The translations under genes were made by a program, and so were the position numbers. A stretch of 64,000 bases of DNA. Source: Trachythela sp. YZ-2020 (taxonomy: Eukaryota; Cnidaria; Anthozoa; Malacalcyonacea; Clavulariidae). The stretch is from NCBI GenBank assembly GCA_016169945.1, contig JADLSH010000395.1, positions 10,506,001-10,570,000 of the forward strand. Direction: 5' to 3'. Below the pieces are notes generated by a model. The model saw nothing but the letters and a program-made list of their open reading frames with translations, ran no database searches and was not told the DNA's origin. Below are positions 31,355 to 40,095 of this stretch, piece by piece; the stretch's first letter is position 1, and every line of letters begins with the position of its first letter.

Positions 31355-32995
31355 TAGATAGATAGATAAACTTTATTTAAACATGCTGACCCCGTCAACT
31401 GAAGCTGATTTCCACGAGGGGCATGCGGAAAGTATACAGAAAAGAATTTTAAAACTATTTACAAAATTATATAAGATATATAGTATTATATGAACTAACA
31501 AACTAAGGTAATAATCTATATACAGGTAATATTGACATCTATGTTTTCAGTTAGCTATCAATCAATGTGAGTAGCGATTTTCTTTCGAAAGGAAGAAAAG
31601 GATTTGCTCTTTCTTATTTCTTTAGGAATAGAATTCCAAAGGTGTGCTCCGTCATATTATTAGTACGTGGTTGTGGTAAACAAAGACTACTTGAAATGTT
31701 CCGAAGTTTGTAGTTTGTCACCTCACCCTTATATGTGAAGAGATTACTGAGTGATTTGGGTCCCATTTTATTCAATAATTTGTACATGATTTTTGCTTTA
31801 CTTTTCTTCCTTTCTGTTTTAAGTGGCTTCCAACCCAATGCTTGCAATGCAACAGAATGATCTATGTCATTGCTCATATTCAAAATAATCAGAGCAGCTC
31901 TGTTTTGTAGTTTTTGGAGTCTTTTTGATTGCGTTTCTCCAAACACATCCCATACTTCACAGCAGTAATCAAAATATGGGCGAACAATAGCATTATATAC
32001 AGAAAGAAGTGTTTGCTTATCAGCAAATTCTTTTAAACGCCTAAGAGCCGATATTCCGGATGTTATTTTCTTGCAAATATTCTCAGTGTTAGTTTTCCAA
32101 GATAAATGCTGGTCAATTGTCACTCCAAGAGTTTTGGATTCATAAACTTGTTTAATTGACTCGTTTTCAATTTTCACATTTAGTTGCAAATTTGAAATAT
32201 TTTTTATCATTTATTTTGAACCAATTAACATAAACTCAGTCTTAGCAACATTTAGACTAAGTTTATTGGCAATTAGCCATTTCCTAAGTTTTTCCAAATC
32301 AGAATTCACTGCAGTTTCAAGATCAGTAATAGAGTCTCCAGAAACTGTCAGGTTCGTATCGTCAGCAAACAACCGAGGTTTTGTTTTATCCGGGCATTGA
32401 GGCAAATCGTTAATATATAACAGAAAAAATAGGGGCCCTAAAATAGAGCCTTGTGGTATGCCACATTTGATCAATTTCTCTGATGAAACAGATCCTTGTA
32501 TTTGGCATTTTTGGTTTCTATTTGAGAGATGATTCTAGAAAAGACAGAGCTTGTCCTTTTATTCCATAAAGCTCTAATTTTTTCAATAATATTTGATGAT
32601 CAACAGTATCAAATGCTTTTTTTAAGTCAATTAAGACTACTAGGTTAAACATTTTGCGGTCTAAATTCATATACCAATCATTTGTACAGTCCAGTAATGC
32701 TGTAGCTGTAGAGTGAAATTTACGAAAACCGAATTGACAATCACTCAGAAGTTCAAATTTGGTTAAATAATTGTATAGCTGATCGTACAGAATTCGCTCC
32801 ATAATTTTGCTAATGACAGGCAGAACTGAAATTGGTCTGTAATTTCCTGGCAGGTTTCGTTGGCCATTTTTATAGAGAGGTATTACTCTAGCCGTTTTCC
32901 ATTCGTGAGGGAAAAGGGATAGGGTAATAGCTTGATTGACAATTATCTGACCAATGAGCTTTAAGATGACCAAATTTGGTCGTTTAGTCAACTAA
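31355..32995 (-). mobile_element. CR1/L2-like LINE, 5'-truncated
   Basis: Minus-strand non-LTR retrotransposon ending in a GATA/TATC microsatellite (31355-31368), as is usual for the 3' tails of CR1/L2-type LINEs. It contains most of the reverse transcriptase and the C-terminal part. It inserted between the two RING-like genes. Confidence 0.8.
31614..32991 (-). pseudogene. LINE ORF2: reverse transcriptase
   Basis: Three consecutive minus-strand frames. The first (32991-32518) has NLPGNYRPISVLPVISKIME, CQFGFRKFHSTATALL and LIDLKKAFDTVDHQILL. The second (32474-32211) has CGIPQGSILGPLFFLLYIND and the catalytic LFADDTNLTV. The third (32210-31614) has LGVTIDQHLSWKTNTENI and VRPYFDYCCEVWD, the thumb and C-terminal segment. 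The endonuclease domain is missing. One shift near 32500 and a stop at 32211 separate the pieces. Without the N-terminus this copy cannot move by itself. Confidence 0.85.
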
Positions 32996-33154
32996 CAATA
33001 CGTATAAGCTATATATACACACAAGTATCTGACCGATAAGGTGTCCAAATTTAGTCAAGTTCATTTTCAAGTTCAGGTTATTGAATTTTCCTTTTTTTAG
33101 TCATAACCTGACAACAACATATGCAAGAGCATTGGTTTAAATCCTTTTTCTCTC

Positions 33155-33505
33155 TCATTTGAACAATACAGTCGGCGATATGAAATTACAATAATTCAAC
33201 ATAACCTCTTCGACGGTGCGCTCGTCGTTTACAATTTTTTCTAAACATATAGCGCAATAATCACCATATGCGATATGAAACGTCACACAACACATTCCGC
33301 ATTCTGGATCTAATTTGTCAGCTTCGCGTGCCATCACCCATTTCTCCAGACACATAACATGACACGTATGTCCACAGCACCACATTGTCACACATGAAAA
33401 TTGATCTTTAGCTATATCTTCGAGACAAAAATAACATTCCCCACCTTTTTTTGCTTGCGATAAACATCCGAAAAGACTTACAACACTCGGCTTATCCGTC
33501 AGCAT
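33155..33505 (-). CDS. RING-like zinc-binding protein (copy 2)
   Basis: ATG at 33505 starts a 116-codon frame. GECYFCLEDIAKDQFSC, then CCGHTCHVMCLEKWVMA, then CGMCCVTF form a RING-like finger. A second module begins CAICLEKIVNDERTVEE and ends at YC. It aligns with copy 1 over GEC.FCLE, CCGH.CH..CLEKW and the second module, with VE.....YC shared, but its C-terminus is shorter and lacks copy 1's last cysteine pair. The start agrees with the paralogue's extra N-terminal residues (SLFGCLS / RFFGVLS). Role unknown; ubiquitin-ligase activity is an inference from the fold. Confidence 0.6.
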   Translation of the reverse strand: MLTDKPSVVSLFGCLSQAKKGGECYFCLEDIAKDQFSCVTMWCCGHTCHVMCLEKWVMAREADKLDPECGMCCVTFHIAYGDYCAICLEKIVNDERTVEEVMLNYCNFISPTVLFK

Positions 33506-33726
33506 TATGCTAGGTCATCATCTCTTAAAAAAATATTTTCATATCTTTTCGTTATATAGGTGTTGTTCATTAGTATTTTGTGATAATGATAAAAATATTT
33601 GTGCTCATTAACGTTGCGGCTCATTAGCGTAGGTTCATTAGCAAATCTATATATATAGACATATAGTTATAATATACGACAATATACGAAAGCTTCTCCA
33701 ATATTTTGCAAGCAAAAAACACAATT

Positions 33727-33813
33727 AATTTTTAAGGTGTACACACACCGCTAATATATTCACTGTTGTGTTTTTCTTTAAAAAGAAAAACGGGTTAGAT
33801 TCCTGTTAATATA
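33727..33813 (+). ncRNA. RNA unit 1: U-run, hairpin, tRNA-like
   Basis: AATTTTTAAG (33727-33736) is followed by hairpin GGTGT-ACAC-ACACC (33736-33749) and a tRNA-like fold: acceptor TATATT/AATATA (33755-33760, 33808-33813), D-like stem CAC-TGTT-GTG (33761-33770), a long anticodon-like stem TTTTTC/GAAAAA (33771-33790) and T arm CGGG-TTAGATT-CCTG (33791-33805). The U-run plus hairpin resembles the Sm site and 3' stem of snRNAs. The T loop has A where tRNAs have C56. Confidence 0.55.
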
Positions 33814-33868
33814 ATTCCCTATATATATATATACATTTGCATATGCTAGCACATATTCCAGATATGTA

Positions 33869-33947
33869 GGAGCTTTAACGCTCCACGTCTTGATACTTGC
33901 TGTTGCGTCTCCTTATGGGAGATAACAGGTTAGATTCCTGTTAGTAT
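33869..33947 (+). ncRNA. RNA unit 2: hairpin and tRNA-like
   Basis: Hairpin GGAGC-TTTAAC-GCTCC (33869-33884), then acceptor ATACT/AGTAT (33893-33897, 33943-33947), D-like TGC-TGTT-GCG (33898-33907), anticodon-like TCTCC/GGAGA with a 5-base loop (33908-33922) and a perfect T arm ACAGG-TTAGATT-CCTGT (33925-33941). This unit lacks the U-run in front of the hairpin. It is the most tRNA-like of the series. Confidence 0.6.
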
Positions 33948-34042
33948 AAAAAAAAACATTTTTTATTTTTATACACTATATATATATACACCACACAAAC
34001 ACATAAATCGGTGTCAGTTCTATTTGGAATATTATTTGCAAC

Positions 34043-34126
34043 AATTTTTTAAGGAGTCTTCACTTCGTAAACTATACTCGCTGTTGCGCACATTTTTTGT
34101 GAACGGGTTAAATTCCTGCCAGTATA
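34043..34126 (+). ncRNA. RNA unit 3: U-run, hairpin, tRNA-like
   Basis: AATTTTTTAA (34043-34052), hairpin GGAGT-CTTC-ACTTC (34053-34066), acceptor TATACT/AGTATA (34073-34078, 34121-34126), D-like CGC-TGTT-GCG (34079-34088), anticodon-like CACA/TGTG with loop TTTTT (34089-34101), and T arm CGGG-TTAAATT-CCTG (34104-34118). A near-identical copy lies at 36406-36489. Confidence 0.6.
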
Positions 34127-34201
34127 TATATATATAACACATACACACATATTTAGTTAACAGTCGAGCATCATTGGCGGCAGCGTCCATGTTTCATGTA
34201 T

Positions 34202-34286
34202 AATTTTTAAATAGGGTTTTAAAAAACCCTTCATAGAATACACACGCTGTCGCGCTTTAAGAAAAGGTTAGATTCCTTTTTGTGTA
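34202..34286 (+). ncRNA. RNA unit 4: U-run, hairpin, tRNA-like with reduced anticodon arm
   Basis: AATTTTTAA (34202-34210), hairpin GGGTTT/AAACCC (34214-34229), acceptor TACACA/TGTGTA (34239-34244, 34281-34286), D-like CGC-TGTC-GCG (34245-34254), only seven bases (CTTTAAG) where an anticodon arm would be, and T arm AAAGG-TTAGATT-CCTTT (34263-34279). Confidence 0.6.
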
Positions 34287-34340
34287 ATGATTTCTTAATT
34301 CCCACTGCTATATAAACACACATGCAAGTTTGGTGTTTTC

Positions 34341-34385
34341 ACACATAATTTTTAAATAGGAAAAGGTTAGATTCCTTTTTGTGTA
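34341..34385 (+). ncRNA. RNA unit 5: degenerate, T arm only
   Basis: The T arm AAAGG-TTAGATT-CCTTT (34362-34378) and 3' acceptor strand TGTGTA are as in unit 4, but the hairpin, the 5' acceptor strand and the D-like stem are missing. AATTTTTAAATAGG joins directly to the T arm, as if the intervening part of a unit-4-like copy had been deleted. ACACA (34341-34345) could act as a substitute acceptor strand. Its own TATA-like box is at 34308. Confidence 0.4.
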
Positions 34386-34487
34386 ATGATTTTTTAATTC
34401 CTACGTCTATATAAACACACGGTGCACGATTTATTTTACAGTCCTATGTCAAGTGGTGGTAGTTGCATCATATTAAAGTTCAATCTT

Positions 34488-34571
34488 AATTTTTTGAAAG
34501 GGTCTTAAAAAAACCCTTCATAATACACACGCTGTCGCGCTTTAAGAAAAGGTTAGATTCCTTTTTGTGTA
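34488..34571 (+). ncRNA. RNA unit 6: Sm-like site, hairpin, tRNA-like
   Basis: AATTTTTTGA (34488-34497) fits the Sm-site consensus of spliceosomal snRNAs and is followed by hairpin GGGT/ACCC (34500-34516). The tRNA-like part (34524-34571) is identical in core to unit 4. Counting from about 25 bases after its TATA-like box, the RNA before the tRNA-like part would be about 80 bases, a size usual for small Sm-class RNAs. Confidence 0.55.
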
Positions 34572-34662
34572 ATGATTTTTAAATTTTTTTACTATATAAG
34601 CACGCACATCGTGTACGCTTTATAACAAAACAGTAGCGTGTGAATATTATTCTTGACAACTC

Positions 34663-34729
34663 AATTTTTTTTGTGCGCCCACGCACACGCATACACACAC
34701 CGGCGTAGGTTCGACTCCTTCGTGTGTAT
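34663..34729 (+). ncRNA. RNA unit 7: Sm-like U-run, hairpin, minimal tRNA-like
   Basis: AATTTTTTTTG (34663-34673), hairpin GTGCG-CCCA-CGCAC (34673-34686), acceptor ATACACA/TGTGTAT (34691-34697, 34723-34729) and T arm CGTAGG-TTCGACT-CCTTCG (34704-34722) with one T-T mismatch. D and anticodon arms are replaced by six bases. GGTTCGACTCC is a perfect tRNA B box and T loop, unlike the TTAGATT of the other units. The 68-residue frame across this region is probably chance. Confidence 0.5.
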
Positions 34730-34949
34730 CCACACGTGTGTGTGCTTACTCGTCCCATGCACATATCCAATTACCGCCTACGTCACGAGCGTAATACAAA
34801 TGCCAACAACGTGCCGACGAGACCGTTCACCCCATTTTGGCAGCCATTTTGAATGCTAATTTTCTCTCAGCTCCCCCCGTGTGCAATAATTGTTAAATGT
34901 AATAAACAATACTATTATGCAAAATGATTTGTATTATTTCAGGTTTATG

Positions 34950-35287
34950 AAAATGGATGAAGCAAGGCATAAGAGGGGGAACTTGAATTCCACCTCAAAC
35001 AGACCCAGCTAGAGAATGAGAGAATGCAGCAAGGAAGGGAGCATGAAATGAAAATGTTCAAAATGTTCATGGAAAATAAGCCTATGACTAGTAATAATCA
35101 TGGCAGTGTCCAAGGAATGGTACCATTGAGTATGGCAACCTCAAGCCCCATCATCCAGTTTCCGCATGTGCAACAAATGCCATGGGATCAGACTACTTCC
35201 CTGTATTCCTCGACAAGTATCTCCAACAGCTTTGCTGCTGATAATAATTCAGTGTTACACCTCTTTAATCAGCATGTATTTAATTGA
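34950..35287 (+). pseudogene. Harbinger accessory (Myb/SANT-type) protein, last exon, copy 1
   Basis: After an acceptor-like TTTCAG near 34942, broken frames give an EFHLKQTQLENERMQQG coiled stretch and then an open frame to 35287 (MFKMFMENKPM, glutamine/serine-rich tail). PIF/Harbinger elements carry a second gene for a Myb-like protein that helps the transposase into the nucleus and binds the ends. This exon would be its C-terminal coil and tail. The Myb domain itself is not in this copy. It is convergent to the transposase. Confidence 0.45.
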
Positions 35288-35876
35288 GCTGTAGTTATTT
35301 ATAGGTTTTCCTCTACAATGTTTGATACTTTGAGTGTATTGACTTATATTAAGCTGAACCTGCATAGCCATAATTCTGAAGTTTAGTTCTGTTTAATATG
35401 TTTCATAAACTGAATCTAATAACAGATTTGTTAAATGTTGATTGCACTGTACTGTAGTATATTATAACAAAAATAAAAGATAATACTTATTAGTCATATT
35501 ACCCTGGGGCAGGTTGTTCAAAGGTAACCCACTGTTTTGATTTGTGTGCCACTGTTTATTTCAAAACTTGTGAAATTGAAATTTCAGTCAATACACAGAA
35601 CATTTGTGAAATAAATTTCAAAATTTGTCAATTTTGTAATAAAGTTGTTTGAATGTTTCGTGTTAACCTAGGTTTTGAACAACCCACCCCAGATTATCAT
35701 TTACCAAAAATTAAATACCACAACTTGAAAGAATATATATTTATTACAATTTAACCTTGCACATCTTCTCTTGCCTCATACCTCTTAACTATATGAACAA
35801 CCACAACCCATGATTGCCCCAGCATCTGACATAAAGTAATCAGCTAATGCGTCTCTAATATCCGAAGAGTCCGGTG

Positions 35877-36322
35877 TTACAAGTCTTGTACTAAATACTC
35901 ATCATTATCTGCAGCAGCAGAAGCATGTACATCTATCAACCATTCATCAACAATTTCCTCATGCGAAATTTCACACAAATTATGCAGAATACATGAAGCT
36001 GCCACTGAGATGCATACATTAGTGACATTCATATCCACTTTCTTTAAAAACCGTCTAAATCGTCCTTTCCATCGCCCAAATGTATTTTCAACTGTCATTC
36101 TAGCTCTGCTCAGTCGATAATTAAAGGTTTTGTGGGAAGCAGTGATATCAGGGCTATGTATGTTGATAGGGTTTCATCACCCAGGGCAGTAATGGATAGG
36201 CAGGATCTCCCAAGATTAATGGATTAACAAGAGTTCCATTGATGTTTTCAGATAGGTTTCCAAAAAACAATTTCCCTCTTTGCCAAGCCGATACAAATAC
36301 GAGTTTGAAAGAACATGTGCAT
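35877..36322 (-). pseudogene. Harbinger transposase, C-terminal part, truncated copy 1
   Basis: Frame 36098-35877 holds RMTVENTFGRWKGRFRRFL (third catalytic residue, the glutamate of VENTFG) and the C-terminal tail. Upstream, NPLILGDPAYPLLPWVMKPY carries the second catalytic aspartate. The sequence stops at 36322, where the tandem duplication begins again, so the N-terminal half is absent here. Confidence 0.75.
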
Positions 36323-36405
36323 GTACTATTTTTATACACTATATATATATACACCACACAAACACATAAATCGGTGTCAGTTCTATTTGGAATATTATTT
36401 GCAAC

Positions 36406-37088
36406 AATTTTTTAAGGAGTCTTCACTTCGTAAACTATACTCGCTGTTGCGCACATTTTTTGTGAACGGGTTAAATTCCTGCCAGTATATATATATATAA
36501 CACATACACACATATTTAGTTAACAGTCGAGCATCATTGGCGGCAGCGTCCATGTTTCATGTATAATTTTTAAATAGGGTTTTAAAAAACCCTTCATAGA
36601 ATACACACGCTGTCGCGCTTTAAGAAAAGGTTAGATTCCTTTTTGTGTAATGATTTCTTAATTCCCACTGCTATATAAACACACATGCAAGTTTGGTGTT
36701 TTCACACATAATTTTTAAATAGGAAAAGGTTAGATTCCTTTTTGTGTAATGATTTTTTAATTCCTACGTCTATATAAACACACGGTGCACGATTTATTTT
36801 ACAGTCCTATGTCAAGTGGTGGTAGTTGCATCATATTAAAGTTCAATCTTAATTTTTTGAAAGGGTCTTAAAAAAACCCTTCATAATACACACGCTGTCA
36901 CGCTTTAAGAAAAAGTTAGATTCCTTTTTGTGTAATGATTTTTAAAATTTGTTACTATATAAGCACACGCATCGTGTACGCTTTATCACAACAGTAGCGT
37001 GAATATTATTCTTGACAACTCAATTTTTTTTGTGCGCCCACGCACACGCATACACACACCGGCGTAGGTTCGACTCCTTCGTGTGTAT
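36406..37088 (+). ncRNA. second copies of RNA units 3-7
   Basis: Duplicates of the units at 34043-34729: unit 3' 36406-36489, unit 4' tRNA-like 36602-36649, unit 5' near 36705-36750, unit 6' tRNA-like 36887-36934, unit 7' 37050-37088. Unit 6' has two changes that both break pairing (GCG to ACG in the D-like stem; AAAGG to AAAAG in the T stem), so this copy looks decayed or relaxed, whereas units 3', 4' and 7' keep all stems. Confidence 0.5.
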
Positions 37089-37308
37089 CCACACGTGTGT
37101 GTGCTTACTCGTCCCATGCACATATCCAATTACCGCCTACGTCACGAGCGTAATACAAATGCCAACAACGTGCCGACGAGACCGTTCACCCCATTTTGGC
37201 AGCCATTTTGAATGCTAATTTTCTCTCAGCTCCCCCCGTGTGCAATAATTGTTAAATGTAATAAACAATACTATTATGCAAAATGATTTGTATTATTTCA
37301 GGTTTATG

Positions 37309-37646
37309 AAAATGGATGAAGCAAGGCATAAGAGGGGGAACTTGAATTCCACCTCAAACAGACCCAGCTAGAGAATGAGAGAATGCAGCAAGGAAGGGAG
37401 CATGAAATGAAAATGTTCAAAATGTTCATGGAAAATAAGCCTATGACTAGTAATAATCATGGCAGTGTCCAAGGAATGGTACCATTGAGTATGGCAACCT
37501 CAAGCCCCATCATCCAGTTTCCGCATGTGCAACAAATGCCATGGGATCAGACTACTTCCCTGTATTCCTCGACAAGTATCTCCAACAGCTTTGCTGCTGA
37601 TAATAATTCAGTGTTACACCTCTTTAATCAGCATGTATTTAATTGA
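37309..37646 (+). pseudogene. Harbinger accessory protein exon, copy 2
   Basis: Same as 34950-35287, including the 87-codon open tail ending in HLFNQHVFN, with no change in the predicted residues of that tail. Confidence 0.45.
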
Positions 37647-38235
37647 GCTGTAGTTATTTATAGGTTTTCCTCTACAATGTTTGATACTTTGAGTGTATTG
37701 ACTTATATTAAGCTGAACCTGCATAGCCATAATTCTGAAGTTTAGTTCTGTTTAATATGTTTCATAAACTGAATCTAATAACAGATTTGTTAAATGTTGA
37801 TTGCACTGTACTGTAGTATATTATAACAAAAATAAAAGATAATACTTATTAGTCATATTACCCTGGGGCAGGTTGTTCAAAGGTAACCCACTGTTTTGAT
37901 TTGTGTGCCACTGTTTATTTCAAAACTTGTGAAATTGAAATTTCAGTCAATACACAGAACATTTGTGAAATAAATTTCAAAATTTGTCAATTTTGTAATA
38001 AAGTTGTTTGAATGTTTCGTGTTAACCTAGGTTTTGAACAACCCACCCCAGATTATCATTTACCAAAAATTAAATACCACAACTTGAAAGAATATATATT
38101 TATTACAATTTAACCTTGCACATCTTCTCTTGCCTCATACCTCTTAACTATATGAACAACCACAACCCATGATTGCCCCAGCATCTGACATAAAGTAATC
38201 AGCTAATGCGTCTCTAATATCCGAAGAGTCCGGTG

Positions 38236-39405
38236 TTACAAGTCTTGTACTAAATACTCATCATTATCTGCAGCAGCAGAAGCATGTACATCTATCAACC
38301 ATTCATCAACAATTTCCTCATGCGAAATTTCACACAAATTATGCAGAATACATGAAGCTGCCACTGAGATGCATACATTAGTGACATTCATATCCACTTT
38401 CTTTAAAAACCGTCTAAATCGTCCTTTCCATCGCCCAAATGTATTTTCAACTGTCATTCTAGCTCTGCTCAGTCGATAATTAAAGGTTTTGTGGGAAGCA
38501 GTGATATCAGGGCTATGTATGTTGATAGGGTTTCATCACCCAGGGCAGTAATGGATAGGCAGGATCTCCCAAGATTAATGGATTAACAAGAGTTCCATTG
38601 ATGTTTTCAGATAGGTTTCCAAAAAACAATTTCCCTCTTTGCCAAGCCGATACAAATACGAGTTTGAAAGAACATGTGCATCATATGCACACTTCCAGGC
38701 CAACCAATTACCATGTCTCGGAAAAGATAATATCTGTCAACTAGAGCTTGCATCACAATACTCTGATACCCCTTTCTGTTTACATAGTCGGCATGGTTTT
38801 CAGTTGGAGCTATAATCGGTATATGTGTTCCGTCTATGGCCCCACAGCACATTGGAAAGCCCCACCTTTCTTTGTACACTTTGACAATTCCATCAAGCTC
38901 CTCACCCTTGGGTAAAAATACAAATGACGATTTCATATTATCAATGATTGCTTGGAAGACTTCTCTCGCGCAAATACAAACAAATGACAGGGAAACTCCG
39001 AACAAATTTGCAATTGTGCGATATTCAGCAGTGCTTCCCAGATAGTACAAAGCCATTGCCAATCTGGATCTCGATGAAACTGCTTTGCGAAGCCTTGTAT
39101 CCTCATGAACAATATCATCTTCAATCTGATCTAGGATAAACTGAAATGTGTGCCTTGAAACTCTACCATGTTTGATCGTCCAGAGATGTGTCAACCATGA
39201 CAAACCAAGCATCTGTGTGTGGTCTCATCCAGATGCCTTGCTCGCGGTATTGGTTAGCCAGGAGAGTTGGTATATATATTCTTGGTGTTAAACAATATTT
39301 CCCTCCAAGCTCTGCTCCAATCCCTGCAAATACGCTATTTGCACAGTTCCACTCCCCACAAATGAAACCAGATGAAAGAAGAAATACTAAAGCAACTTTG
39401 TTCAA
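38236..39405 (-). pseudogene. PIF/Harbinger transposase
   Basis: Minus-strand frames 39405-39163, 39212-38607 and 38457-38236. The N-terminal helical part includes SRSRLAMALYYLGSTAEYR and ANLFGVSLSFVC. The first catalytic aspartate lies in CCGAIDGTHIPI, the second in GDPAYPLLPW (near 38560) and the glutamate in MTVENTFGRWKGR, giving the DDE_Tnp_4 (Harbinger) triad. The enzyme cuts and pastes the element into TTA/TAA targets. Frame changes at about 39200, 38680 and 38470-38610 suggest decay, although one of them might be an intron. The full length of about 390 residues matches the family. Confidence 0.8.
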
Positions 39406-39775
39406 AAGGAAGCATTATTTGTGTGGTTTTTACAACCGGGATAGGTGTGGACATTCCGGATATCCGCCAGGTTATTCATGTTGGACCTCTGTGTTCAGTC
39501 AAAGCCTATTTTTAAGAGACTGGACATGTTGGCAGGGATGGCAAGCTATCAACAGCTTGTTTATAAAGAAACAACAAAGACATCGGTAAGAATAAAGTTG
39601 GAGTGCAAGACAATATGCTTAACTTTTGTTCCAGTGAAGACATGTGCCTGAGGAAATTATTGCTAATGCACCTTTTTTGCAATGTATGTGAGGAACAATG
39701 CAAATGTACCATGTGTTTGCACCTTCTTTTCAAGAAACTGGAAGTAGTTATGAATCAATCTTTTAAGGGCAAAGG

Positions 39776-40050
39776 CCATGTTACACAAGGCAATTTTTGC
39801 TACAACTTGCAACACAATTTTTCAGACACAGAGCGATGAAAAATAGATTGGCACAGAAAGTACTCATTGTCCATATGTTTCTTGTTAAACATGCCCAGAA
39901 GGCCTTCAAAGACATACATGAACAATAATTATATAAATATCAGTGAAGAGAAATGCGGGCCATGTTCATGTGCGTACATTCCTACATAACATGGTTCTGT
40001 GTTGAAATTGTGTTGCAAGTTGCAGCAAAAATTGCTCTGTCTAACATGGT
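39776..40050. mobile_element. MITE with long inverted repeats
   Basis: The arms CATGTTACACAAGGCAATTT / GCAAAAATTGCTCTGTCTAACATGG and AACTTGCAACACAATTT / AAATTGTGTTGCAAGTT pair over more than 50 bp. TTAA lies near both ends (39754, 40054), but the exact borders are unclear. Confidence 0.6.
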
Positions 40051-40095
40051 CTTAATAGCCAAATACATTTACAATACAATTGATACATATAAGTA

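Larger units (their letters stand above)
33646..34600 (+). promoter_or_regulatory. TATA-like boxes, one before each RNA unit
   Basis: A TATA-like box stands in front of every unit: 33646-33658, 33819-33834, 33975-33989, 34123-34136, 34308-34321 (CTATATAAACACAC), 34407-34420 (same) and 34592-34600 (CTATATAAG). Each starts roughly 5 to 40 bases after the previous tRNA-like end. The identical CTATATAAACACAC in two units argues that the element is functional or recently copied. Whether polymerase II or III would use it cannot be read from the sequence. Confidence 0.55.
33964..36322 (+). repeat. 2.36-kb tandem duplication, copy 1
   Basis: Copy 1 (33964-36322) and copy 2 (36327-38681) are nearly identical, separated by four bases (GTAC). 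The unit covers RNA units 3-7, the Harbinger accessory exon and the 3' half of the Harbinger transposase. Differences cluster near 34535-34640 (a few substitutions and a net 4-base loss in copy 2). Either a young duplication or an assembly artefact. Confidence 0.9.
36327..38681 (+). repeat. 2.36-kb tandem duplication, copy 2
   Basis: See copy 1. This copy continues past 38681 into the complete transposase. Confidence 0.9.

Noticed and set aside
34200..34290. A MALAT1-like triple-helix (ENE) element before the tRNA-like
   Set aside because: A single U-run is present, but there is no second U-run and no A-rich tract next to the tRNA-like start. The Sm-site reading fits better.
33755..34729. 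Reading the tRNA-like folds as ordinary nuclear or mitochondrial tRNA genes
   Set aside because: They are 39-59 bases, have 3-bp D-like stems, lack a regular anticodon arm, and A replaces C56 in most T loops. No mitochondrial protein genes adjoin them.
34653..34859. 68-residue ORF duplicated at 37012
   Set aside because: It overlaps the structured RNA unit 7 and is rich in histidine and threonine from CA/TG runs; the duplicate is part of the 2.36-kb repeat.
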